Under the pieces are notes generated by a model. It did not search any database, was not told the DNA's origin, and was given only the letters and a program-made list of their open reading frames with translations. The position numbers and the translations under genes were made by a program. This document shows positions 49,079 through 59,467 of a stretch of DNA of 64,000 bases, one piece after another; positions within the stretch are counted from its first letter, which is position 1, and every line of letters begins with the position of its first letter. The stretch comes from Megamerina dolium (lineage: Eukaryota; Arthropoda; Insecta; Diptera; Megamerinidae), in NCBI GenBank assembly GCA_963854835.1, contig OY978529.1:40668055-40732054 (forward strand), written 5' to 3'.

Positions 49079-50333
49079 TTTTTTGCATCCCTCTAATATA
49101 CAAATTGCAAATAAAAACATTATTTCCTGCTGTATTATCATGCGAAGAAATATTGAAAATGTTTACCTACAATATTATTTTCTTTTTTCTCATCATCCGC
49201 TTATAAATAAGTATTTGTCACATTTGTTAAAGATACGAGTATGTACGATTATTCCACATCCACTCTGAACTGTTGACATTCATGCCATATTTTTCTCCTC
49301 TTTTTTCTTTCTATTACGACCTTAACGCTATTATTTAACCGCAATGCATGTGTATGACTGGCTTATAATAAATTGTCAAACATATTATATGAGGTTAGCT
49401 GTTAGCAATTTGCTTTTTTTATTTATTTTTATAATTTTTTTTTTTTTTTTTTTTTTGCAGTTTTGAATGTACGAGTATTGCATGGTACTATGGCAAGACA
49501 ATGCCATTTAAGATCGATTTAGCTATTAATCTTTGTCATAGGCGATACAGTTTACTTAAATGATGTGGTTGAATGCTTGAAAATAAAAAAAAAAAACTTG
49601 ATAAATATTTTAACACCTTTTTAACCTTAAATATCTACAAATTGCATTGTACAAGGTCGGAGTGATGGATGATTGAGTAGGGATGGTTTTGTTATGGAAT
49701 AAATTCCATCAGGGTGCATTAAATGCAGAAACTTTATACATAAGTCGTAAATTCTCTGTAAAAAAGGGCTATTCTACAATTATACAAATACGAAATTTGC
49801 GCCTAATCCCAAGCGCATCGCCCCTTATATGTACCATGTTCACCTAAATGATGTTGGGAGAGCAAATTTATTGCAACTTTTACCATAAAAGTTGTCATCA
49901 CACATCACATTATCTTCCCTAAATTTTCTAATACTTCAAAAGCATGTTATTTCAATTGTCGTTCGTATTAAAAATAAACAACATGCTTCAATATGCAATA
50001 TTACAAAATAAAAAAGTAAAAAATATGAATACAAATACGCTAATCATGTACATTAATATGTACAAGTATACATGAAATTATGTTGTATGTACATACAACA
50101 TGTGACACATTAAAATATTCATATTCATATCAAAGGGATTTATTTAAAAGTAAGCAAATTACAAACATACTCTTATGCTAATGTGTCAAAACAGTGCGAA
50201 TACAACGATATTAATATTATAATTAAAAATGTAATATATATCGTATGTTCATCATAATTTCATTCTAATGAGCGAAGTAAACATTGCACATTGCAAATGT
50301 GGCTACTACTGAAGCTTTGAGCTGTCTATAATC

Positions 50334-50371
<38 letters not shown>

Positions 50372-51083
50372 GAAAATACTAATGACAATATAAAAAATTT
50401 TTATCAACTTTGTAACACATTTTTCTACTATCAGATTTTTTTTATTAAATTATATCATTTTATCACAAATTTAGTCAAATTATGTTGTGGTAAATGATTT
50501 TAATATGGCAGCATTTGTTACAAAACTTTAATAATTCTGAACAACTGTCACTTATTTTCATTTCGAAACTATTTTATATGCGTAAATAGTTACAAATATA
50601 CATATGTATATGGCACTGCATATCGTGACGTATGGATGATATTAATTACATAGGGGAAAAGTCTATAGATTGGGATGGTCGATTTTTAAAAATTAATTTC
50701 TTTACCTTGGAACTTCTAATACTCTTGACTTCATGGTCAAATTATAAAATATTACATTCTCCTTTGTCAACTCTCAACTACATTAAGAAATTTGTAAAAT
50801 TTTGTATTCTTAATTTTTCAAATTTCAAATGATAAATATTAAATTCAATGAAATATTCTACGGAGTATCGCATTTTGTGTTTCAGCAATCTTACCAAAGA
50901 TATTTCAAAGAAAAAAAAAATTATCGAATGAGAATGTAGAATGATCTAAAATTCACACGTTGAGCCACTCGAAGAAATTACGTTGCATGTATTTAGAGAA
51001 ATTATAGGAGTATCAGTAAAGCATAAAAAAATATACTTGATTTTAAATATTTAGTAAAAATCTGAATTTTGTTATTTGAAATT
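49079..51083. other. AT-rich noncoding stretch
   Basis: No supported gene. Contains long T runs near 49440 and a (TAA)n repeat at 50332-50367. Confidence 0.5.
50332..50367. repeat. (TAA)n trinucleotide repeat
   Basis: About twelve ATA/TAA units, read directly. Confidence 0.95.
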
Positions 51084-51474
51084 CATGAGTGCCATATTTC
51101 AGTGGTGCAGTGTACTGGTCTTTTTGATCTGTAAGTCGCAGGTTTAATCCACTGCTGAGGCAACTTTAGTACTAAAAATGTTTTTTTTTTCGAATTGTGC
51201 CGGTCTACCGGAAAAAAATTGGCAATTCTTTCGGCAGTAACAATTTATCATGGAAAAAACTTTAAAAAGAGCTCTATGACAAAGCTCATAAAGGTGATGT
51301 CAAAAGGGTTCTGCCGTTTGGCACCAATAAATATAGATACGTCCATTCTAATACTATCCAAATTAAAAATGTACAACAGCACTGGAAAGGAAACTCGGTC
51401 CTCGAGCCTCACAACGTGCCTAACTGTATCCTCTCATACAGAAGGTAGCCACAATAAACTAACCTAATCTAGAA
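51084..51474 (+). mobile_element. full-length tRNA-derived SINE, diverged, tail type A
   Basis: The head shows TTTCAGTGGTGCAGTG and GTCGCAGGTTTAATCCACTG (decayed A and B boxes). Body landmarks are AATTCTTTCGGCAGTAACAA, GACAAAGCTCATAAAGGTGA and CTGCCGTTTGGCACC. The tail has GTGCCTAACTGTATCCTCTC and AGGTAGCCACAATAAACTAA, ending CCTAAT, as in the 7186 copy. Flanks TATTTGAAATT (51073-51083) and TATTTGGAATT (51475-51485) are a probable target duplication with one mismatch. Clearly older than the 7186 copy. Confidence 0.85.
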
Positions 51475-51485
51475 TATTTGGAATT

Positions 51486-52012
51486 TATTTAAGCACACCT
51501 TGAGTGAACTTTCTCCAATTTTTGCGATATTACAAATTTGTTGAAAAATTCTTTTAAAGTATTTTTGCATTAAATTACTTAAAAAAAACTGAAAAATAAT
51601 CAATCAAACAAAATTCTGGTATTTATTTTACAATTTTTCAAACATATTTAATACAAATTGTTTGAAAAATCAGCTTTATTTTTGAGCACAGCAAAAAATT
51701 TGTTTTCAAAAAAGTTTTCGAACATATACAACTTTCCAACGGTAGTGTGTATGTGAGAGAGATGCCGGTGGGCTCATACCTTGGCTGAGTTGCACCGCTG
51801 AGACTTTAATTACCAACTGCTTCTTGTCTTCTAACAAAAATTAAAGATATTTTTAATTTAATCGTTTTTAAATTAAAGAAATAATAAATTATAAAAATAT
51901 AATAATTAAAAATCTACTTGATTATATTTTCGGGGTTGTTGATGTTTTCGGGTAACGTAATTATCCGGCTTCATCTTTTCCAATTGCAAACTATTGCTGT
52001 TGATGACTGATG
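51486..52012. other. spacer between SINE and LC8-like ORF
   Basis: Mostly AT-rich. On the minus strand, just downstream of the LC8-like ORF and in another frame, about 37 codons from 52012 to ~51915 stay open (LQLEKMKPDNYVTRKHQQP in part) and end at TAA. A more complex patch lies at 51740-51820. Confidence 0.45.
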
Positions 52013-52273
52013 TCAAATCTTGCTGTTATTGCCGCTGTTGCTGTGGATTTTCTTCAATTTGTTCTGATGTTTAATTGTTGTTGTTGTTGTTGTTACGATT
52101 GGTGTGATGGTGGTGCTGCTGCTACTTGCTGTTGCTGTTGTATTTGCAGTAGCACACGTTTTATCACTTTCTAGATTGTACCTTTCCAATGCTTGTGACG
52201 CACAATCTACTGCGGCTTGTTGCATTTCTTCGTTCATATCAGCATTTTCACTAACTGCTTTACGGTCAGACAT
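52013..52273 (-). CDS. chimeric ORF: dynein light chain LC8-like N-terminus plus Ser/Thr-rich tail
   Basis: An 86-codon frame starting at 52273 with ATG in a good fly context (ACAAAATGTC). Residues 1-37 match fly cytoplasmic dynein light chain LC8: MSDRKAV, NADM, EEMQQ, AVDCA and QALE are shared. I count 29 of 37 identical to the known fly protein. Right after Asp37 the match ends. The beta-strand part of LC8 (IAAYIKK, TWHCIVG, HFIYFYLG), which forms the dimer and cargo groove, is absent, and I could not find it within several kb downstream. The remaining ~49 residues are Ser/Thr/Asn-rich with a T run encoded by ACA/ACC triplets. No convincing splice donor sits at the break. Eight changes in 37 residues is unusual for so conserved a protein, suggesting a diverged paralogue or decaying partial copy. 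Whether it is expressed is unknown. Confidence 0.5.
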   Translation of the reverse strand: MSDRKAVSENADMNEEMQQAAVDCASQALERYNLESDKTCATANTTATASSSSTTITPIVTTTTTTIKHQNKLKKIHSNSGNNSKI

Positions 52274-55200
52274 TTTGTTATATTTGGTGTTCGTTTTTGA
52301 TTATCCGAATTGTTAAGCCTTTCGTTGGTGGCTAATACCATTATTTAAAGTAAAGATCTAATCAAATTTTAATGAATTTAATCATTTTCGTTAGCGGAAG
52401 AAATTTCGTATTAAAATGAAGGAGAAAAGCACGAAAAACACAAACGAATTGTTTCTTATGTACATCACTTTGTACAAAGAAAAAAAAAAAAAGACGAGAT
52501 ATACTTTTATACGTTTATGTATATTGTTTATTTCGATAAATGTATATACGTGATATATACAATTTATTATTATGACGAATTAATACATGTTCCAGAATGG
52601 AAGCTATTAATTATATTATTTTATACAAAAACACTCGAGATAAAAATTGAACAAGAAAATACGCACACTGTTCGTGTCGGGATAAATTATAAGAGTGAAA
52701 AAAAAGAAGAACAAGAACAGACGAAACGACTGCTGACTGATCAAGTCAGAGTTGCTTTCGTCTTCAATAAAGGTGACAACAGACAATGCGCGTGACATAA
52801 TTTTCTGGCGTAGACAGGTAGCTTTAAGTAGAAGAAGGTAGAATTTTTTTATATTTGGTTCAAAACTTATTATAAAACCTTATATAAAAGAAATGCCGCT
52901 TAACTACGAATTAATCATAAACAAATTTCAGAAATCTAATATTTGAGTATTTTCAGTGAGTTAGCTTTCTAAAAGACTTTCTACGGCAGAAGTAAATGGA
53001 GAAAATTTTGATTTTATTTGAATATCGAGTGCTAATAACAATTTTTTTTTTAAATTAGATTGTCCCACAATTTATCATATACCACTATTATCCAATTTCT
53101 CCTATTTATATATTAAGTACAATATTTTCTTAGAATCAAAACTTCGAATATTAAACATTCTTCCTCTTGAATAATTTATATTTACGAGCACAATTTAATA
53201 TAATACTTGTAAAGTACAAATATTAAGAAGATGAATCATTGTGAAAATGAAATGTATTGTTATCATTTTTGGCAACCAATTGTATGCATGACTGCAATGA
53301 GCCGATCTTGACATTCATTCTGTATAACATTTCATAAGTATCAATTAAGTATATAGAAGTATTATAAATACCTTCATATATATATATTGTTGTATACATA
53401 CATATATATGCTATTCCTTCATAATAATAATAATCAAAACTTATGCGTAGTCTCACGCACAAACAGGTCTTATAAATATATGTATGTATGTATGTATGTA
53501 TATGACAAATTATGTCAGTTGTACTCGCCTGCATAGCGCAAAATACTCATAATATAACATGCTATTCAATTTGACAGCAAGCATACAACTCGTTAAACGC
53601 ATTTACAATATGTGAAAAAGCGCACATACCTACCTACCTACACATAGCACATACGTATGAACATGCTCATACATTCAAGTGGCAAAATTATGAAGTAAAG
53701 TAAGCGAAAACATAAATATAATCTTACAAGTTGTTCCACTCGTATGTATGTACATATGTAACTATATACAAACTGCTACTAGTAGTTTATCTTATTTATT
53801 TATTTATATATACAATGTATGGAAAATGTGACGTAATTGTGACAGAATTGCATGTGGTTGCTCTTATTATGACTTTGGCTTCTTTGAGTTCTTTCAAATA
53901 GTATTTTCCACATAAATTCATATAGCATCATTGCATCATGTATGTACGAGCATATACTCTATATATATGTGTGTTTATGTATGTTTATTATGTTTGGCTG
54001 ATAGCAATGCAAAAACTTTTTTATTTGAGGAATATTTTTTTGTATGTAAATCCCTTAGAAATATTCTAGTAAATGAATATTATTGGCACATATACAGAAT
54101 GTTCATTTATTTATATAAATTATTTAACGTTTGCTATAATAATTTCATTCGTGTGCAAACGTGCATTTAACGTGACATCCTAATGCAGAGTTATATGAGA
54201 GTTTTATGATCAACTTATCAGAAATCCATTTCTCTGAATGAATGAACCAAACTAAATGTAATCAGCATGTAATCGACATATTGAATAATTGTTGTCAAAT
54301 TTGAATTATTGGTAAGTACATGCAAACACAAAGTATAAAGGATAATTACATTACTTCCTTATTTAGAGTACAGTATAAAATTATAGTAATACATTTAGCA
54401 CTATTTATACGCTCATATAAAAAAAAACTACTCTATTTAAATGTATTACATCATAATTAATATATACTTTTATTGAATTTATTTTAACAAAAAATTTGTG
54501 TACAAAAAATATATATTTATTAAACAAGTTCCATAGATATTAGGCAATATATTTTAAATATACTTTACAACACATTGATGTAGGTAATTATAGGTACCTA
54601 TTCGTATGTACATGAATATTGGGTAACAGTCAGCCAGTTAACCAGCCGACGCCAAGCTAACATTGAAAATAAATTACTTACACTTAAGCTAATGAATTAA
54701 TTATAGGTATGACGTTGATTGTAGTTAGAGTGTGTGCCATAGTCACAACAATACATTTGACAATACACACCATATTATCGCCTATACATGTAAAGAAGTA
54801 ATTGCTAACATGTCAATTAAACATTTTAAATGCAAAATTACCAAGTTATACAATTAGTCAATGTTGGTATATACAAAATTTTATGATTAATATGGAGTAA
54901 TGAAAAATTATGTAGATAAAACTACTAATAAAGTCACCAAATAATTTTTATTTTTAAAGCAAAAATAATTTTTAATTAAGTATAATGCTTAAAAAATAAA
55001 CAATTTTATTCACATTCACATAGAGCTTGTAATCAGTGTCGCTTTGTTATATTATACAGTTTGTATTGTATTTTAGAATATTAGAATTTTTTTAGCATTT
55101 GTAAAGTAATTTTCACTCTATAATTTACATTTTTTCTTACGTTTAAAAAGGTGTACTTATTTACCAAGCTTTTCATATAGTCAAATAGCTACAATTTAAA

Positions 55201-55414
55201 ATTCTCCATATGCAGTTTCGAAGACAGGAAATGTAGAATTTAACTGCCGTTTTTGGTTTTCAAATATTGTTTACAGCTATTTTTTGACAATTTTGCAAAA
55301 TTATTGTTCCTAGCTTTAAAGTGAATCGTTTTCATTCTTTGACAAACATATTATAACAATTTTGTTATCATTCGAAATATCATAAAACCCATTAATAAAC
55401 CCATTTTTAAAAAT
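52274..55414. other. long AT-rich noncoding stretch
   Basis: No supported gene. Includes a (TATG)n repeat at 53478-53503 and many ACATA words. A 92-codon open frame at 52517-52795 is unsupported. Confidence 0.5.
53478..53503. repeat. (TATG)n microsatellite
   Basis: About six TATG units, read directly. Confidence 0.93.
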
Positions 55415-57037
55415 TAGGGCTGTACGATTAACAAAAATACTAATACTACTACTACTAATACTACAATAATTTTAATATTTCGTTTAATCAGAATTATAAT
55501 TAATCAGAATAAGATTATTGGAATAAATATATTTTCAACCAAAGAATACACATAGTTTTCTATAGTTACGAATATAAGATGAACACTTCAAAAGCTAAGA
55601 AAATCTAAAAATGAGGATTTTTTTTTATGAATTAAAATTCGGATTATTCGAATAATTTCTATGTTGATTAATCAAATTTTAGATTATTCGAATAATTCGA
55701 ATAATAATTTTCAACGCCAAACTCAAATTTGAAGATATTTGAATCTTTCAAAAAAAGTTGTTTTTAAATACACACCAAATACTAAATAATTTGAACGATT
55801 TTCGAATACAAATCTCATAAATTAACCGGTTAACTGAGTTTGTTTCGACGAAAAAGGTGTTGTTCAGAATATGAAATAAATATTTCACAACGGATTTATG
55901 ATCGCGGAGTTCAAATGAAATTCAAATTCGATCAAAGTTAGTTCAACTATCTTAAGCCGCATTTCATTCCTATCCTTAAAAGGAATGATGAGAGTTCAGA
56001 AAAAATTCTTCAAAAATACTCAGAAGCTTCCTCAGAAGAGTATCGATCGATCTCAATTAAATTTTTTTATTAAACATTTTTTTGAACTTACCTACCCTTT
56101 ATTTCCCCACATTAGAGAGGTCCGGTACAAAATTAACATTTTGTTTTTATAAAATTCGGTCCCACTGCATCCAGTTGCGACCCTAGATAAGTAAAATATA
56201 TGACCGACCCATATAAAGATTTAACATTCTACATGTTTGTCCAACATATGATCTCCGTATATTTACTCCTTTGAAAGGTCTTGTAATAAAATAAACTTAG
56301 AAGTACCTGAAAATTGCAAATCAACACCATAATTGCCCAGGTATCTCCCCTAGAGCAGAGAAATTACCAACCACTAGTCAATTTTATTACTCAACATTTT
56401 TCCTGAGCATACTAACTCTCTATCTTTAGCCTTTAAGAAGTTTTTCTTACAAAGTGAACTTAAATACACCTGTAAATCAGCACATAAACCAATAACTACC
56501 CAAAAATTGGCCCAAGAGCATTAAAATATAAGAATCAACATTAACTCTTACGAGTACTACTAAACATTTTTTCTACGCTTCTAGAGCGGTGATAGTAATT
56601 CTACCCACATGACTATTCAGGAATCGCCCCGAAAGTGGCGAAATATATAACCGACCGCCATCAAATCTTCAGTCTTAACGTTTTCCTCAAATATAGTTAC
56701 CTTTTATCTGCAAATCTTAGCGGGGCTCCCCCAAAAAATACCGCTAAACTACATGACCGACCTTCATTCATTTATTTTTAAAGTATCAACTCCCAAGCCT
56801 TACACCATAGGTAAACTTTCTTAGAAAATTAACTTTAAAAGCTCCGAAAAATTCATATTCATTCTGCCGAAAGATTTCCAAATTATGTACTTATCCTCTA
56901 TTTCCACCCCTTACGGAGGCTCCGCTACATAATTGATGTATTTCCCTATTAATAGATTAATAATTAAAATAATCAATAGCATACTAAAATAAAATCAATC
57001 GGTTAACCGGTTAACCGAAATGAAATTGGGTACCCTA
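55415..57037. mobile_element. composite repeat block with hAT-like ends (tentative)
   Basis: The left edge reads TTAGGGCTGTACGATTAAC. The right edge, read inward on the other strand, is TTAGGGTACCCAATTTC after a GGTTAACCGGTTAACC palindrome. The first ~400 bp hold TGATTAATCA and ATTATTCGAATAAT palindromes, and the middle (55970-56960) is a family 2 array. A TAGGGCTGTxCGATTAA-type terminus with subterminal GATTAATC/GGTTAACC repeats recalls nonautonomous hAT elements, but I find no 8-bp target duplication and no transposase. Confidence 0.35.
55970..56960 (+). repeat. family 2 monomer array, longest copy
   Basis: About six diverged units: AAACATTTTTTTGAACTTAC, GGTACAAAATTAACATTTTG, TCGGTCCCACTGCATCC, AAAATATATGACCGACCC, then ACTCAACATTTTTCCTGAGC, GAATCGCCCCGAAAGTGGCG, and so on, at roughly 150-bp intervals. 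Noncoding. Confidence 0.7.
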
Positions 57038-57310
57038 ACTCAAGTGGATGCTTCTAAAAATTGTATCATTTTTATTGCCCTGTTGCGCTCCAAGTCGGCA
57101 ATGAAAGTTGCCTTATAAAACAACCAAAACAAACAAGTAAGCAATCACAATTATTATTGTTTCCAATGCGTGTCTCTGCTCCAAACAAACATTCCATCTC
57201 GAACAGATTTGAGTTCAATTCACACATCGAACACAATACCAGCAGGCAACACGTGCTGCCAAACCGAACTAAAACGCGTCGTATGAACTCAATTTTGTTG
57301 GTCAGCTCGC

Positions 57311-57349
57311 TGCTTCAGTTGTAATTCGAGTTTCATAGTGTGCGGTTGT
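57311..57349 (+). promoter_or_regulatory. Inr + DPE core promoter (TATA-less)
   Basis: TCAGTT (57315-57320) is an exact fly initiator (TCAKTY) with A+1 at 57317. GGTTGT at 57344-57349 is an exact DPE (RGWYVT) at exactly +28 to +33, the spacing the element requires. No TATA box sits at -30. Upstream sequence (57061-57310) is less AT-rich than the surroundings. A strong splice donor lies downstream at 58564. Confidence 0.6.
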
Positions 57350-58563
57350 TAGGAAATGGGATTATGATTTAGAAGAATTATTCAAATGTGAATTTTGTAT
57401 GTGAGAATGTTTGTTCCAAGCTTATACGAGCTGCTACTGTGTATTAAGAAGAATATTTCACTAACCAACTAAACAAATGGTGATTATTGCTGCTGCTGCT
57501 GTGTAAATGTGTGTGTGTGTGTGCGATTGTGCTTGTATGATGCATAAGATTTATAAGTGTAACTCTTAGTAACGTTAGCATTTGATTAAATTTGTATTTG
57601 CTCTTTTATTATACAACTTTGTATCGCTGCTGGTATGCGCTTTGGTAACATCAAGCAACAAGCAGCGATGGCTTGATATTCTGGCCCTGGGAATACAATT
57701 GTGTGTGCGTGTGTGAGTGTATTGGTGTCTTTGTGCTTATATGCGTGCTGATTTGTTTACAGCACAGCACAGCAGCTGTTATTATTGTTATTATTCTTAT
57801 TATCATGGTTATTGTTAGAGTGTTGTGAAGTAGTTGGCTTACCATCTTGCCACTAAGTACATAAATGTGCATGTGTGTCTATGTGCTAATTCCATTGTAA
57901 ATTCAATATGCCAATGTATCTCACGGTACATAAAAAAAGATCTTTATGTATGTAGCTATCAATTTTAATACTACTTACCTACAAATTGCATCCGCTAATT
58001 GAAAATTGTTCATATTCAGTGAAATGTGAAGAATAAAATATCAACACAAGAAGAACAAATTATACAATACAAAATATAACAGCAAAAAAAAATCGTTTTG
58101 AATCAAATTGAAATACCTTAAAAGGTAATGCGAAAAATGTTAAACAAAAGAAGAAATCTTTTTGCTCAAGTCATCAAAATCATAGTGAATAAAAAAAAAT
58201 ATAACGTGTTAAAATCGTGCAAATTCTTCTATCTGTGCGAGTATATGTTGTGATACTATTGCATAATTTATACAAAAAAGAAGAGAAAGAAAAAAAAAAG
58301 AAGAAGAAAGAATTGTAAAAAAATAAAAATAATAAATCAAGAATAAATATTACATATACGAATAGCATAAGCAGCATAATAACATCGCATTCTAAATAAT
58401 TTTTAGAACGTGCGAATGTATTTGAATATTTTTATCAACAATCGTTTGTTGTTGCTGTTTGTGGGTTTTTGTTTTTTCTACATATACCAACCTCTACTCC
58501 CCTTGAGCGAATTGTAACAACAACATTGCATTTTATGGCACATTTGATCGTACTTGATAATCG
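57317..58563 (+). other. probable noncoding first exon (long 5' UTR)
   Basis: Runs from the predicted start site to TCG|GTGAGT at 58563/58564, a good match to the splice-donor consensus. No long frame is open; several short upstream ATGs (the first near 57356) stop within a few codons. The sequence has simple triplet patches (GCTGCTGCTG near 57490, CAACAACA near 58515), GTGTG runs and A-rich stretches, as in long fly 5' UTRs. Long 5' leaders after Inr+DPE promoters are typical of developmental regulators. The coding exons would lie beyond the window, so the gene is not identified. The donor and promoter are separate pieces of evidence that agree. Confidence 0.45.
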
Positions 58564-58569
58564 GTGAGT
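58564..58569 (+). promoter_or_regulatory. 5' splice donor of the first exon
   Basis: GTGAGT preceded by TCG. Opens an intron with T-rich sequence that extends past the window if the exon call is right. Confidence 0.5.
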
Positions 58570-59202
58570 AGTGATTTTATTTTTGTTATTTGTAAAAAGA
58601 AAAAAAAAATTGGAGCAAGTAACGAAAAAAAAATTTATTTTTTTTTTCAAAAATCGTTGATGAAAAAATCAAAATATTCTAAATGGAATGTTGAGAGAAA
58701 ATTAGTGATGATTTTTATTTTTCCTTCGAATTACATTGAAGTTTTATTTTTGTCGTCAGCAATGAGGATTATTTTTAATTTTTATATTTTTTCTTTCATC
58801 AAAATTTTAATTTAAATTACATTTTTTATTTTCTCTTGTTTTTTTTTTTTAATAATTAGAATTCTTTGAGTTTTTTTTTTTTTTTTTTTTGAGTGAATTT
58901 ATTTATTTATTTTTTTTTTTTCAGAAATAGCAATTATTTATTTATATTTTGTACCCAAAACTATAAGTCGTTTTTAAACTCTTCTTTTTACTTGAAAATA
59001 CAAAACTTTTTTGGTGATATTTCAACTTATTTTTGTGTTAGTTCACAAATAGAAATTAGTTGTCGACGTTTTTCGTTTTAATTTTGATCAGAAATAGAAA
59101 TTATTAGTTGAGAATAATTTTTCCTTCTCAAATTGGAGGTTTAAAACAGTACACAGATAAAAAAATTACTTTTTTTTATTATTGCTTAAAAAAAATAAAT
59201 AA
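58570..59202. other. T/A-rich noncoding stretch
   Basis: Long T runs (58849-58920) and A runs. No gene. Would be intronic if the first-exon call holds. Confidence 0.5.
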
Positions 59203-59467
59203 CCAGGTTGCCCCCAAGGTCCCTTTAGCCGAGTTTCTCTTCCAGTACTGTTGTGCGTGTTAAATTTTGGGACAGTGATAGAAGGGACCTACTTATATTA
59301 GTTTATTAAGTTTATTATTAAACAGCAGTCTTTTAGTAACATTTTCATGCAAATTGTTTCATTTCAAATCATTTCGATTTTAAAGTTGTGCTTCAGATGG
59401 GGATTAAACCCACGACCTTCAGATCAGATGGTCAACGCACTAACTACTGACCTATGCCACTACAGAT
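59203..59467 (-). mobile_element. tRNA-derived SINE, diverged, tail type B-like
   Basis: The minus strand reads GTGGCATAGGTCAGTAGTTA (A-box region), GGTCGTGGGTTTAATCCCC (B-box region), a body shortened and rearranged in the middle, ATATAAGTAGGTCCCTTCTA and ACACGCACAACAGTACTGGA, then CTAAAGGGACCTTGGGGGCA as a diverged type B tail. Confidence 0.85.
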
